A stretch of 62,276 nucleotides of DNA, taken from positions 24,341-86,616 of the forward strand of contig CAJTZQ010000004.1 in NCBI GenBank assembly GCA_910583795.1, read 5' to 3'. Shown piece by piece: positions 46,334-55,337 of the stretch; the first letter of the stretch is position 1, and the number at the start of each line of letters is the position of its first letter. The DNA comes from an uncultured Muribaculaceae bacterium. GTDB taxonomy: Bacteria > Bacteroidota > Bacteroidia > Bacteroidales > Muribaculaceae. A program made the translations under genes and the position numbers. Below the pieces are notes generated by a model. That model searched no databases, was not told the origin of the DNA, and saw nothing but the letters and a program-made list of their open reading frames with translations.

Positions 46334-48016
46334 TTATACGAGTTTACGGTAGCGTATGCGGTGTGGGGTGTCATTACCGTCACGTTTGCGTTTAAACTCT
46401 TCATAGTCTGAATATGACCCCTCGTAGAATGTGACCTGGCTGTCGCCTTCAAACGCAAGTATGTGTGTGGCGATACGGTCGAGGAACCAACGGTCGTGAC
46501 TTACAACAACAGCACATCCTGCAAAGTTCTCCAGACCCTCTTCAAGAGCGCGGAGAGTATTTACGTCGATATCATTAGTAGGTTCGTCAAGCAGCAATAC
46601 GTTGCCTTCTTCTTTGAGTGCCATCGCGAGATGCAGACGGTTGCGTTCACCACCGGAGAGCACTCCTATTTTCTTTTCCTGATCCGCACCTGTGAAGTTG
46701 AATTTTGAAAGATATGCGCGTGCGTTCATGTCTCTTCCTCCCATTCTAAACGATTCCACACCTTGTGATATGACCTCGTAGACTGACTTTTCCGGAGAAA
46801 GATCTTTATGGTTCTGGTCAACGTATGCAATTTTTACAGTTTCTCCCACCTCAAAATCACCTTTGTCTTGTTTTTCAAGCCCCATGATCAGACGGAATAG
46901 AGTTGTCTTGCCGGCGCCGTTCGGTCCGATAACGCCCACGATGCCATTAGGAGGCAACATGAAGTTGAGATCTGTAAACAATGCTTTATCGTCGTAAGCT
47001 TTTGCCAGATGATGAGCCTCGATAACTTTGTTGCCCAAACGTGGTCCATTGGGAATAAAGATTTCAAGTTTCTCTTCCCTTTCTTTCTGATCTTCATTGA
47101 GAAGGCGGTCATAGCTTGACAGACGTGCCTTACCTTTTGCCTGGCGTGCCTTAGGAGCCATACGCACCCATTCGAGCTCACGTTCAAGAGTCTTGCGCCG
47201 CTTGCTTGCCTGTTTTTCTTCCTGTGCCATACGCTTGGTTTTCTGGTCAAGCCATGAACTGTAGTTCCCTTTCCAAGGAATGCCTTCTCCACGATCAAGC
47301 TCAAGAATCCAACCGGCAACATGATCGAGAAAATAACGGTCGTGCGTCACGGCAATTACTGTTCCAGGATATTGCTGCAGATGCTGTTCGAGCCAATCGA
47401 TAGATTCTGCGTCAAGGTGGTTGGTAGGCTCGTCAAGCAGGAGCACATCGGGTTGTTGTAGCAGAAGACGGCAAAGTGCCACGCGGCGCCGTTCACCACC
47501 GGACAGCACGGAAATCTTCTTGTCGTCGGCAGGACAGCGGAGTGCGTCCATTGCACGCTCAAGCTTATTGTCTATGTTCCATGCATCGCATGCATCAAGT
47601 TTGTCTTGCAGTTCTGCCTGACGGTTGATAAGGGCATCCATTTTATCCGGATTTTCCAAAACCTCGGGATCAGCGAATGCATTGTTAACCTCGTCATATT
47701 CCTTAAGCAGGTCAAGCACAGGCTGAACACCTTCCTGAACAACTTCTTTCACAGTCTTCTCAGGGTCGAGCTTTGGATCCTGTTCAAGATACCCTACTGT
47801 GTACCCGGGAGAAAACACTACATTTCCCTGATAGCTCTTGTCGATGCCGGCTATAATCTTCATAAGGGTTGATTTTCCTGACCCGTTAAGACCGATAATG
47901 CCGATTTTTGCACCATAGAAGAAAGAAAGGTAGATGTTTTTGAGTATTTGTCGCTGAGGGGGAATGATTTTGCTCACTCCCACCATAGAAAATATTATTT
48001 TTTTATCGTCTGCCAT
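46334..48016 (-). CDS. ettA: Energy-dependent translational throttle protein EttA (ABC-F)
   Basis: A 560-residue ABC-F ATPase that binds the ribosomal E site and gates early elongation according to energy state. It has two nucleotide-binding domains: Walker A GLNGSGKST near residue 42 and GPNGAGKTT near 362, and signatures LSGGERRRVAL and LSGGERNRLHL. The EttA-type linker WVRMAPKARQAKGKARL is present. There is no membrane domain. Length equals that of known EttA. Its neighbour def, 22 bases upstream, also works at the ribosome. Confidence 0.95.
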   Translation of the reverse strand: MADDKKIIFSMVGVSKIIPPQRQILKNIYLSFFYGAKIGIIGLNGSGKSTLMKIIAGIDKSYQGNVVFSPGYTVGYLEQDPKLDPEKTVKEVVQEGVQPVLDLLKEYDEVNNAFADPEVLENPDKMDALINRQAELQDKLDACDAWNIDNKLERAMDALRCPADDKKISVLSGGERRRVALCRLLLQQPDVLLLDEPTNHLDAESIDWLEQHLQQYPGTVIAVTHDRYFLDHVAGWILELDRGEGIPWKGNYSSWLDQKTKRMAQEEKQASKRRKTLERELEWVRMAPKARQAKGKARLSSYDRLLNEDQKEREEKLEIFIPNGPRLGNKVIEAHHLAKAYDDKALFTDLNFMLPPNGIVGVIGPNGAGKTTLFRLIMGLEKQDKGDFEVGETVKIAYVDQNHKDLSPEKSVYEVISQGVESFRMGGRDMNARAYLSKFNFTGADQEKKIGVLSGGERNRLHLAMALKEEGNVLLLDEPTNDIDVNTLRALEEGLENFAGCAVVVSHDRWFLDRIATHILAFEGDSQVTFYEGSYSDYEEFKRKRDGNDTPHRIRYRKLV

Positions 48017-48038
48017 AAGTAGTTATTGAAATATCAGA

Positions 48039-48599
48039 TTATTTAGGGGCAGCCTTTGTACGGTAGTCGCACTTAACTTTCCCTTTGGCGATATTGTTGA
48101 GTTTTGTCCTTATCATCTGTTTACGAATGGGAGAAACCCTATCGGTATATACGGTTCCGAGCAGATGATCATATTCATGTTGGATTATTCGGGCTGCAAA
48201 GCCGGTAAATTCCTGTTCGTGTTCTTCAAAATTTTCGTCAAGCCAATTCAGACGCACATGCTCATAGCGCTTGACAGGTTCTGAAAGTCCGGGGAGTGAT
48301 AGACACCCCTCGTCGCGTGAGACAGGGTCTGAGTCTTCAAGAATATCAAGCACCGGATTGATAAGAGCGAATTTTAAATCCTTGCATTCCGGAAAGTTTT
48401 CTGCAAGAACCGTGCCGTCGATCACGATCACGCTTATTGGCAATCCGATCTGTGGAGCTGCAAGACCGACACCTTCAGAATGATACATTGTCTCATACAT
48501 GTCGGCTATTAGCTTAGGTAAGTTAGGATAATCGGGCTCAATGTCTTCCGCTTCTTGCCGGAGTACAGGATGCCCGTAGAGATATATGGGTAAGATCAT
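48039..48599 (-). CDS. def: Peptide deformylase
   Basis: A 186-residue metal enzyme that removes the formyl group from new proteins. All three motifs are intact: GVGLAAPQIG (43-52), EGCLSLPG with the metal Cys, and QHEYDHLLG with the two metal His and catalytic Glu. It is likely co-transcribed with ettA downstream. Confidence 0.97.
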   Translation of the reverse strand: MILPIYLYGHPVLRQEAEDIEPDYPNLPKLIADMYETMYHSEGVGLAAPQIGLPISVIVIDGTVLAENFPECKDLKFALINPVLDILEDSDPVSRDEGCLSLPGLSEPVKRYEHVRLNWLDENFEEHEQEFTGFAARIIQHEYDHLLGTVYTDRVSPIRKQMIRTKLNNIAKGKVKCDYRTKAAPK

Positions 48600-48647
48600 A
48601 ATATATGGCGGTCAACGACCGCAGAGTTTTTTGATTTAGTCTAAAAA

Positions 48648-51104
48648 TTAGTCGAAAATGCCTTCTGAAACCTCTTCCAGTTCAGCGTTGCCGTCAGATT
48701 CAAAAATTTCGCCGTTGCAGGCATTGAAATCTGCAGGAAACTCAAATTTCGCATTCTGAGAATAGGGGAGTTTTTTATCTGCATAAACTTTCTGCATATA
48801 AAACCCGTAGATAGGCAATGCCGCACGCGCACCTTGTCCGAGAGCCATTGTATTGAAGTGGATGTAGCGCTCTTCACCTCCTACCCATACTCCGGTGACG
48901 AGTTCCGGCGTGAATCCCATAAACCAGGAATCGGAATTTGAGTTGGTGGTACCGGTCTTTCCTCCCATTTGTGCAGATATGCCGTATCTGCCGCGAAGAC
49001 TTGCCGCGGTGCCGCTGTCAACCACGTTAAGCAGGATGGATAGAATCTTATAATAAGCATTCTCGCTTGTCACCTCGCTGCGGTGTGGAGTTGCTGAATA
49101 TATAAGGTTACCTTGGTTATCTTCAATGCGGGTCACGAAAACAGGATCCACCCTCATTCCTTTGTTGGCAAAAGTGGTGTAGGCAGCCACCATCTCTTTG
49201 ACCGGCACGTCGACTGTGCCAAGGGCAAGAGGAAGTGTCGCATCGATATGCCCGGTCACTCCAAACATCCTCATTTTATTTGCAAGATTTTTTGCTCCGA
49301 GTTCATAGACGAGTCGTGCGGAAATCCAGTTGTTGGAGTTTGTCAGTGCCCAACGAAGATCGACCATGTCTCCGATTCTTGCACTTCCGGAATTTCTTGG
49401 TGACCAGTTGCCGAAAGTGGGCTGTGTGTTGAGAAATTGAGAGCACGGGGTATAGTCCTGTTCCATGGCAAGAGTATAAAGGAACGGCTTGGCGGTAGAA
49501 CCGATCTGACGTTTTCCTCTGGAAACCATGTCATACTGGAAGTAGTTGAAATCAGGACCTCCAACATATGCCTTCACATATCCGTTGACAGGATCCATGC
49601 TCATCATGCCTGTACGAAGAATAGACTTCATATAGAGGAGCGAGTCATAGGGAGTCATTGTCACGGTCTTGGATCCAGGTTTATATTTACCGTTTTCTTT
49701 CACATAAGTGAATATATCCATTTGATAAGGATTGTGGAATGTCTTTTCAATATCGCTTTCCGACCATCCTGCATTTTTGAATACCCTCCAGCGCTCGGTC
49801 TGTTTCATCGCGTTTTTAATGAGGTTCATCACTCCGCTTTGGCTGAGTTCTGAAGAGTTTGTGGTGTAGGGACCTGTCTTCTGTCCTTGCTTCTCTCTGA
49901 AGAAAGCAGGCTGGAGGGTTCCTCCGAGATGCTCATAGACAGCTTCCTCAGCATATTGTTGCATACGCACATCTATTGTGGTATATATTTTAAGACCGTC
50001 AGTATAGATGTCATAATAAGTACCGTCCGGTTTCGGATTTTTGAGAATCCAGCCATAAAGAGGATTTTCTTCCCATTGAGTGGAGTCGGTGTTATACTGA
50101 CCCATTGCAAGGATGTATGCCAGATTGCTTTTATATTTATCACGGTCAGGTCGCACCGGTTTCTTGGCACTCATGAGCATACGGATCTCTTCTCTTAAGT
50201 ACGGAGCGCCTCCTTCACGATGGTCCACCCTGTGGTAGTCAAGACCTAATGGAAGCTCTTTCAGAGAATCTGCTTCCTCGCGGGTAAGTTTATCGGCTTT
50301 GACCATCTGTTCAAGAACCACATTGCGGCGTTCGCGAGTGCGTTCTTCATGACGCAGCGGGTTGAAATAGCTCGGGTTCTTGAGCATTCCTACAAGCATG
50401 GCGGATTCCTGTACGTTGAGGTCTGCAGGCTCTTTATGGAAATAGACGTTGGCGGCAGTCTTGATGCCAACGGCATTGTTTAAAAAGTCAAATCGGTTGA
50501 GATACATGTTGATGATCTCTTGTTTTGTATAAAAACGCTCGAGTTTGATTGAGATCATCCATTCGATAGGTTTCTGCATCGCGCGTTTGAAAATGCTTGA
50601 TGACGGACGCGAATAGAGCTGTTTCACAAGCTGTTGTGTAATCGTAGAACCACCTCCGGCTGATTTGTCACCCATCAACACTGTTTTGACTGCTGTTCTT
50701 CCGAGGGCAATGAAGTCTATGCCGGAATGATCGAAAAATCGTTCATCCTCGGTAGCGATGAGAGCGTCTATTACGTGGGGAGACACAGTGTTGTAGTCAG
50801 AATTGACACGGTTTCCCGCACCGGCAAAATATCTGCCGAGTTCAGTCGTGCCGTCGGAAGCTATCACAACCGAAGCAAGTTTGTCATGTGGGTCTTCCAG
50901 CTCTTCGATAGGGGGCATATAGCCGATCACTCCATTATAAATCAGGAGCAGGAAAAGAGCAATAACTGCCCCTAAGCTTAAGAATGAAATCCAGAGCCAT
51001 TTGACAATTCTGGCATTTCTCGACATTTTTTTTGCAGCCTTCGGATCAATGTTATCGAAAGCTTGTTCATATCCGTTATTTTGATTTTTGCGGTTATTTG
51101 CCAT
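48648..51104 (-). CDS. Bifunctional penicillin-binding protein 1A
   Basis: An 818-residue peptidoglycan synthase anchored by one helix (about 33-57). The GT51 glycosyltransferase domain has the catalytic Glu in ATEDERFFDHSG (E119) and STITQQLVKQLY. The transpeptidase domain has SxxK GSTAKPF, SxN in TNSNNW and the KTG box GKTGTTNSNSDSW. Length and order match class A PBPs. The def gene lies 48 bases downstream and may share the transcript. A -7 box TAATTTTG at 51166-51159 on the minus strand would give a leader of about 50 bases. Confidence 0.95.
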   Translation of the reverse strand: MANNRKNQNNGYEQAFDNIDPKAAKKMSRNARIVKWLWISFLSLGAVIALFLLLIYNGVIGYMPPIEELEDPHDKLASVVIASDGTTELGRYFAGAGNRVNSDYNTVSPHVIDALIATEDERFFDHSGIDFIALGRTAVKTVLMGDKSAGGGSTITQQLVKQLYSRPSSSIFKRAMQKPIEWMISIKLERFYTKQEIINMYLNRFDFLNNAVGIKTAANVYFHKEPADLNVQESAMLVGMLKNPSYFNPLRHEERTRERRNVVLEQMVKADKLTREEADSLKELPLGLDYHRVDHREGGAPYLREEIRMLMSAKKPVRPDRDKYKSNLAYILAMGQYNTDSTQWEENPLYGWILKNPKPDGTYYDIYTDGLKIYTTIDVRMQQYAEEAVYEHLGGTLQPAFFREKQGQKTGPYTTNSSELSQSGVMNLIKNAMKQTERWRVFKNAGWSESDIEKTFHNPYQMDIFTYVKENGKYKPGSKTVTMTPYDSLLYMKSILRTGMMSMDPVNGYVKAYVGGPDFNYFQYDMVSRGKRQIGSTAKPFLYTLAMEQDYTPCSQFLNTQPTFGNWSPRNSGSARIGDMVDLRWALTNSNNWISARLVYELGAKNLANKMRMFGVTGHIDATLPLALGTVDVPVKEMVAAYTTFANKGMRVDPVFVTRIEDNQGNLIYSATPHRSEVTSENAYYKILSILLNVVDSGTAASLRGRYGISAQMGGKTGTTNSNSDSWFMGFTPELVTGVWVGGEERYIHFNTMALGQGARAALPIYGFYMQKVYADKKLPYSQNAKFEFPADFNACNGEIFESDGNAELEEVSEGIFD

Positions 51105-51204
51105 AGTTCAAAATGTTAAGACTAAAAAGCGGCAATGCGCTTCTACCTCAAACAACTGCAAAATTACAAAAAATAATCGAATAATGCTGAATTCAAACTT
51201 GTTC

Positions 51205-51807
51205 TTATAGCTTAATCTCTTCGATGTCGACAATTTTATTTACTATGGCATATATTGTCAAGCCTGTCGCAGAGTGAATCTCAAGCTTGCGGGCTATGTT
51301 GCGTCTGTGGGTTATGACCGTGTGAATGGAGAGAAACAGTTTGTCGGCGATCTCTTGATTTGTCATCCCTTTCACGACGAGCGATATTATTTCTTTTTCT
51401 CTCTGTGAAAGATTTTCTTTTTCATCAACTGGTTCGGATTGAGGATGACAGATTGATTTCACTTTTTTTGTGATCGTGTCCATGTCGTCTATGACGGATA
51501 TCATGCCGTCGTATAGCTCGGCTGCCTGTCTTGAAAGTTTTCCTATTTCTATAGCGATGATCTTACACGTGTCGCAATGGGTTTCGGCACGAAAATGCTC
51601 CGGATTGAATATGCCCCCGAATGTGGGATTTATAAGTATCATGTCAGGAATGTTTGATCTGACGCAATCTGAAAGGGCTGTGGGAGTCTTGACTTCAATG
51701 ATGTTGGCTTGTATGCCGGGTAGCCTGCGAAGACACTGTGAAAAACCTGCGGAAAGCACAGGCGACATCTCGGCTATGACGATATGTAACTTTTCTTCTC
51801 TTGACAT
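51205..51807 (-). CDS. LuxR-family regulator with degenerate receiver
   Basis: A 200-residue DNA-binding protein. The C-terminal LuxR/NarL helix-turn-helix runs from LSQREKEIISLVVKGM to NIARKLEIH (about 133-180). The N-terminal part looks like a response-regulator receiver, but the acidic pocket reads AEMS and the phospho-acceptor position reads Asn (MILINPTFGG), so phosphorylation is unlikely. A CDTC motif at 78-81 and further Cys at 25 and 48 are unusual. It lies downstream of a hemerythrin/RIC-like gene and may control the response to oxidants or nitric oxide (inference). Confidence 0.85.
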   Translation of the reverse strand: MSREEKLHIVIAEMSPVLSAGFSQCLRRLPGIQANIIEVKTPTALSDCVRSNIPDMILINPTFGGIFNPEHFRAETHCDTCKIIAIEIGKLSRQAAELYDGMISVIDDMDTITKKVKSICHPQSEPVDEKENLSQREKEIISLVVKGMTNQEIADKLFLSIHTVITHRRNIARKLEIHSATGLTIYAIVNKIVDIEEIKL

Positions 51808-51864
51808 TTCAGGGTAAAGATAATTTTGGGTTGGAATCGTTGATTGGTTTTGTCCGGGTTCCGG

Positions 51865-52554
51865 TCAATGTCTGTCCCGTTCCATATGCATTATTGCCGG
51901 CACAAGCAGGCAGTCTTCCACGTGGCAATGACTTTCAAGCTCTGTCTCACAACGATATATGTCGTAAAGCGCATCGTTGAGAAGATTTGTGTTTGCGTCT
52001 TTTGGACAATATTTTATGATGATACTTTTAAGCTCTTTGAGTTTGGTGCTCACAAGGTCATGATGTTCACTGTATGTCGCAATTTTATAGTTTTCAGCCG
52101 ATTCTCCTTTCAATAGTGCGTTGACATATTCAAAAACTGTCATTTCCTCATAATCCATATGCACCTTTACCTCATGCATATATTCATCAAAAAATTTTAA
52201 TATGAGGAAAGATACATCGGTGGTGCGCAGTGAAATCCCTTCAAGCAGTTTTCTTCTGATAGCCGGAAGACAATAGTCAAGAAAATATATATGGCTCTGT
52301 CTTAAATAATGAAGGAGCGCCTTTACCGATACTTCCGATCCGCCATCGAAATTTGAGTATCCTTCGATCATAAAGTTTACAACGGCAAGAAATGTTGAGC
52401 AGTCAACGCCGTTTGCGGCACATACCTCTTCCACTGTCATGTCTCCAAATCCCATAGGGATGCCAAACCTGCTCATCACTTGAATGAGCTGGTAATTGTC
52501 TGCAATCAGCGACACCATTTTGTCGCCCGGTGCGTATTTCGTTTGTCCTGACAT
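51865..52554 (-). CDS. Hemerythrin-domain (RIC/ScdA-like) iron-sulfur repair protein
   Basis: The N-terminal DUF542-type segment (CAANGVDCSTFLAVVNF) is followed by a hemerythrin-like four-helix region with likely di-iron ligands: His and Glu residues in HYLRQSHIYF, YMHEVKVHMDYEE, YSEHHDLV and LESHCHVEDCLLVP. RIC proteins rebuild iron-sulfur clusters damaged by nitric oxide or oxygen. The frame is open to 52626, but the first 24 codons look non-coding. MSGQTKYAPGDKMVSLI at 52554 resembles the usual family start. A -7 box lies near 52719-52726 on the minus strand. Confidence 0.85.
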   Translation of the reverse strand: MSGQTKYAPGDKMVSLIADNYQLIQVMSRFGIPMGFGDMTVEEVCAANGVDCSTFLAVVNFMIEGYSNFDGGSEVSVKALLHYLRQSHIYFLDYCLPAIRRKLLEGISLRTTDVSFLILKFFDEYMHEVKVHMDYEEMTVFEYVNALLKGESAENYKIATYSEHHDLVSTKLKELKSIIIKYCPKDANTNLLNDALYDIYRCETELESHCHVEDCLLVPAIMHMERDRH

Positions 52555-52718
52555 TTGATGTTGAAAATAGAATTGTGATAAATGCGTCAGAGGCGCCCCC
52601 GTTATGAAGGCAGCCTCCTGTGGCATTGCGCTATTGAGTAAGTCTGCGCATAACTCAATGTTTATCTAACTCTAAATAACTAATAACTGCAGTGAGGATA
52701 TCACTGTTTTTACGATTG

Positions 52719-52726
52719 CAAAATTA
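52719..52726 (-). promoter_or_regulatory. Likely -7 box of the RIC-like gene
   Basis: On the minus strand it reads TAATTTTG (TAnnTTTG). ATTG lies 20 bases upstream as a near match to TTTG. The 5' leader would be about 160 bases with the preferred start. Confidence 0.45.
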
Positions 52727-52814
52727 GATATAATTGAAGCTATCCGCAATAACCATAAATAGGTAAAATTAATATGTTGAGTAACGTGTAATGGTTATTC
52801 TTGTGGCAACAGGA

Positions 52815-53381
52815 TTATTTTTTCTTTACTGAGAAGCCGAATTTTCCAATAATATCGCCAAGTGAATGGTAGAATCCATGGGAATATGCAAGAAGATGGG
52901 CTTCTTCAAGTGCAAACCTTCCTGTCTCCTGATCAATGAAACGGTCATCTGCTCTGACATTGATCACTTCTGATATAAACATGTCGTGAGTCCCAAGATG
53001 CATTATGGATTTCACTTTGCATTCTATGCTCAGCGGGGATTCTTCAATGGTAGGGGATTTCACGAGCTCTCCCGGCAAGGGGGTAAGACCTGTTTCTTTC
53101 CATTTGTTGTAATCCTTTCCTGATCGCACGCCTACCCAATCGGTTGCCTTTGCCATTTCCACAGTTGTAAGATTAATGGTGAATTCCATGTTCTCCACAA
53201 TGAGCGGATAAGATGCTCTTTCTTTACGCACAGAAATGTAGCACATTGCGGGATCCGAGCATATCGTTCCGGTCCATGCCACGGTGAGCATGTTCCAGTT
53301 TTCCGGTTTGTCACCACAAGTGACGATCACGGCAGGCAAAGGGTATATCTGTGTACCCGGACGCCAAGATATTTTAGCCAT
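52815..53381 (-). CDS. Flavin reductase family (FMN-binding split-barrel) protein
   Basis: A 188-residue protein of the flavin reductase-like/DIM6 group. The N-terminal PLPAVIVTCGDKPENWNMLTVAW and MCYISVRKERASYPLI segments form the FMN-binding split barrel. HDMFISEVINVRADD is also typical. It probably reduces or uses FMN with NAD(P)H. The electron acceptor is unknown. It lies upstream of the RIC-like gene on the same strand, 260 bases away with a separate promoter. A -7 box CAAAATTA (+ strand 53416-53423) precedes it. Confidence 0.88.
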   Translation of the reverse strand: MAKISWRPGTQIYPLPAVIVTCGDKPENWNMLTVAWTGTICSDPAMCYISVRKERASYPLIVENMEFTINLTTVEMAKATDWVGVRSGKDYNKWKETGLTPLPGELVKSPTIEESPLSIECKVKSIMHLGTHDMFISEVINVRADDRFIDQETGRFALEEAHLLAYSHGFYHSLGDIIGKFGFSVKKK

Positions 53382-53700
53382 TGCTTATTAGTTTATATGA
53401 ATTTGAAAATATACGCAAAATTAACTAAAATCCTTATAATCTATAACTGTTGCCTGCGGGGGCTACTATGAAAAAACGTTTTTATTTGGTTAAACTTTGC
53501 TTGCGAAAGTTTATAGTTCTGAAAGCAGATTTAGGTCTTCAGTATGTTTTTTGAAGTATAAATTAAAAAAATGGAATAGAGTAAATTTGAATTTTGATAA
53601 TGGATAATTTTATCGGAAATGAAATAAAATAGAACAGAGAGGAAAATTCAGATATTAGTAATCAAGGATTTATGGGGATGTTCTAAAATGAAAGTATAAA

Positions 53701-53897
53701 GTGTTCTAAAAATTTCGGAAGTGTTCTATTTTTAAATAATTAGTAATGAGTGATTTGTAATTAGTAATTGATAAAAGAATAGGGAATGAAGAGATAAAAG
53801 TGAAACGGTTAAGATTGGCAATTGTGTGGTACTTAGCTATTTGCATGCAAGTGTTCTATTTTTTATAAAAGTGTTCTATTTTTCTGAAAGTGTTCTA
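53701..53897 (+). repeat. GTGTTCTA repeat cluster
   Basis: GTGTTCTA occurs at 53701, 53720, 53851, 53871 and 53890, and again at 54429, mostly followed by a T-run. A 35-base neighbour containing TTAGTAATGAGTG and TAATTAGTAATT is also present twice (about 53740-53771 and 53908-53940). The pattern suggests a duplicated AT-rich unit of about 150-170 bases. Confidence 0.55.
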
Positions 53898-53973
53898 CTT
53901 TTGGGCAATTAGTGATGAGTAGTTGGTAATTAGTAATTTGACAGGAAGTGTGGAGCACGTTTTCTGATTTTAG

Positions 53974-54037
53974 TTGACTCAGATTAAAGGTTAACCCTTT
54001 AGAAAGTTGACTCGGTTATTGTAATCACTGAGAAAAG
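53974..54037 (+). repeat. 64-bp direct repeat, left copy
   Basis: It starts TTGACTCAGATTAAAGG and continues with GTTGACTCGGTTATTGTAATC. It matches 54208-54271 with about six differences. The two copies flank the inverted-repeat element. Confidence 0.65.
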
Positions 54038-54038
54038 T

Positions 54039-54200
54039 GGCTCTTTCCTACATTAGTTGAAAAGTCATCATTGCTAATAGAGGGGTATTTAGGTGGAAGC
54101 TGATACATTCTCCCAGCTAAAGCTGGGCACAGAACTATCCTGACACGGATTTTGCCGATTACTTCATTTTTATTCTTTTCAACTAAATTAGGAAAGAGCC
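54039..54200. repeat. 162-bp element with 26-bp inverted-repeat ends
   Basis: The left end GGCTCTTTCCTACATTAGTT, then GAAAAG, matches the reverse complement of the right end with two differences. The interior has a small hairpin CCCAGCT/AGCTGGG at 54112-54127. There is no coding sequence, so this is MITE-like. No clear target duplication is seen next to the ends. Confidence 0.6.
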
Positions 54201-54207
54201 ATTTTGG

Positions 54208-54271
54208 TTGACTCAGATTAAAGGCTAACCCTTCAAAAAGTTGACCCGGTTATTGTAATCGCTAAGAAAGG
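54208..54271 (+). repeat. 64-bp direct repeat, right copy
   Basis: Partner of 53974-54037, same orientation. Confidence 0.65.
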
Positions 54272-54446
54272 TTGACTAAACCTTCTTGACCGATTATTCT
54301 GTGTTTTATGACCAGGGGACCAGAGAACTGAAGTTTTTTAAGGAAACATAAGAACAGAAGAACAGAAGGACGACACAAGAACAAAATATGCATCTACAAC
54401 ATAAGAACACAAGAACATAAAATTGGCAGTGTTCTACTTTGAAAAT

Positions 54447-55030
54447 TCAACTTTGAGGCTTATTATAAAGTCCGAACGGGTCAATGAAATTTACCGGGTT
54501 CGCGTTTCAGTAGGAGTATGGTGACAGCCACGGGAATTTCTCTGCCTCCGGGTCGATTGTCGTGAATCGCTGGAAAGATGCCACGTAGTTACGCGCCTCG
54601 AAGTCGTATTCGTTCAAGGCTCCACCCGCCATTCTCTCCTTGCCGCCGAAAAGGTAGCGGTTACCCGACGCACTATTCCCGTACTCCGGCTCAAGCCAAG
54701 GCTCGCCCGATGCGTAGTAATCTGTACGCTGTACCAACTTACCCATCTTGTCGTAAACTCCGATGTTGTTCCCCTGAAAATCCGTGAGATAGTAATACGG
54801 ACTCCCTGCAGAATCAAAGAACCCGCCCGGGAACCTCGACATCACGATAGCATTCTTGCTGACGACGTGCCCGTTGCCGGTATACTTCCTGTTGTCTGAA
54901 GACATCAGTCCTTCGGTGGAATTGAACTTGTTCATAGCCATGCCGGTCTTCCTTCCCAATCCGTCACGCGTTACGGCCATCATTATATTGCTTGTCCTGA
55001 TTCCTGTCAGCATCCCGTTCTTTAGAGGGA
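54447..55030 (-). pseudogene. Rhs-family core fragment, decayed
   Basis: The frame contains the C-terminal part of an RHS repeat-associated core: YLTDFQGNNIGVYDKMG, YASGEPW, RYLFGGKERM, YDFEARNYVASFQRF, TTIDPEAEKF and SPYSY. At the next codon, where the family has Cys (SYC-NNPVN), the sequence has a TGA stop. After it the same frame continues as NANPVNFIDPFGLYNK before a second stop at 54447. The beginning of the gene is missing. Upstream of about 55030 the open frame no longer looks like protein. It is a remnant of a polymorphic-toxin or surface Rhs protein. Confidence 0.8.
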
Positions 55031-55337
55031 CCTGATGAGGGCACCCGCTGACACGGCTGACCTGGACGGTGGCCCGGATGTGACGCTTCCGGCTGACACG
55101 ACTGACACGGTCGGGGAAACTGCCAAAATGGCAGGAATCAATGCCAGGGGGGTGGAGAAGGGAGGTTTCATGACGTTATAAAGTTAGCGAAGAACAGGAT
55201 TATTTAATTCGCCCTAAAATTAGCATATTTGTCACTAACCCGCAAATAATTTTATATGTTATAAAACATAAAACAAAGGGAATATGCTTTTGGGGGCAAT
55301 CAGTACCGGTTGTGGGATGGTGTCTTATTCCGGATGG
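55031..55337. other. Gap between the Rhs remnant and DUF3943 gene
   Basis: About 150 bases of higher GC content with short CTGACACGGCTGAC-like repeats border the Rhs remnant and may be its decayed upstream part. The rest is AT-rich. No gene is seen. Confidence 0.5.

Larger units (their letters stand above)
53382..54446. other. 1.06-kb gene-free, repeat-rich region
   Basis: No convincing gene is present on either strand. The left third has scattered GTGTTCTA repeats in AT-rich sequence. The right part holds two 64-bp direct repeats around a 162-bp element with inverted-repeat ends. The far right (54355-54420) is a run of simple purine-rich repeats of the type AGAACA. It looks like decayed mobile or Rhs-associated DNA. 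Confidence 0.6.

Noticed and set aside
53701..53897. CRISPR array
   Set aside because: Repeats are only 8 bases long with irregular spacing, spacers are AT-rich and partly repeated, and no cas genes are present.
54507..54509. Selenocysteine or stop-codon readthrough at the Rhs TGA
   Set aside because: The position is an ordinary structural Cys in the RHS core, the gene lacks its 5' part, and no selenocysteine insertion structure was seen. A nonsense mutation is simpler.
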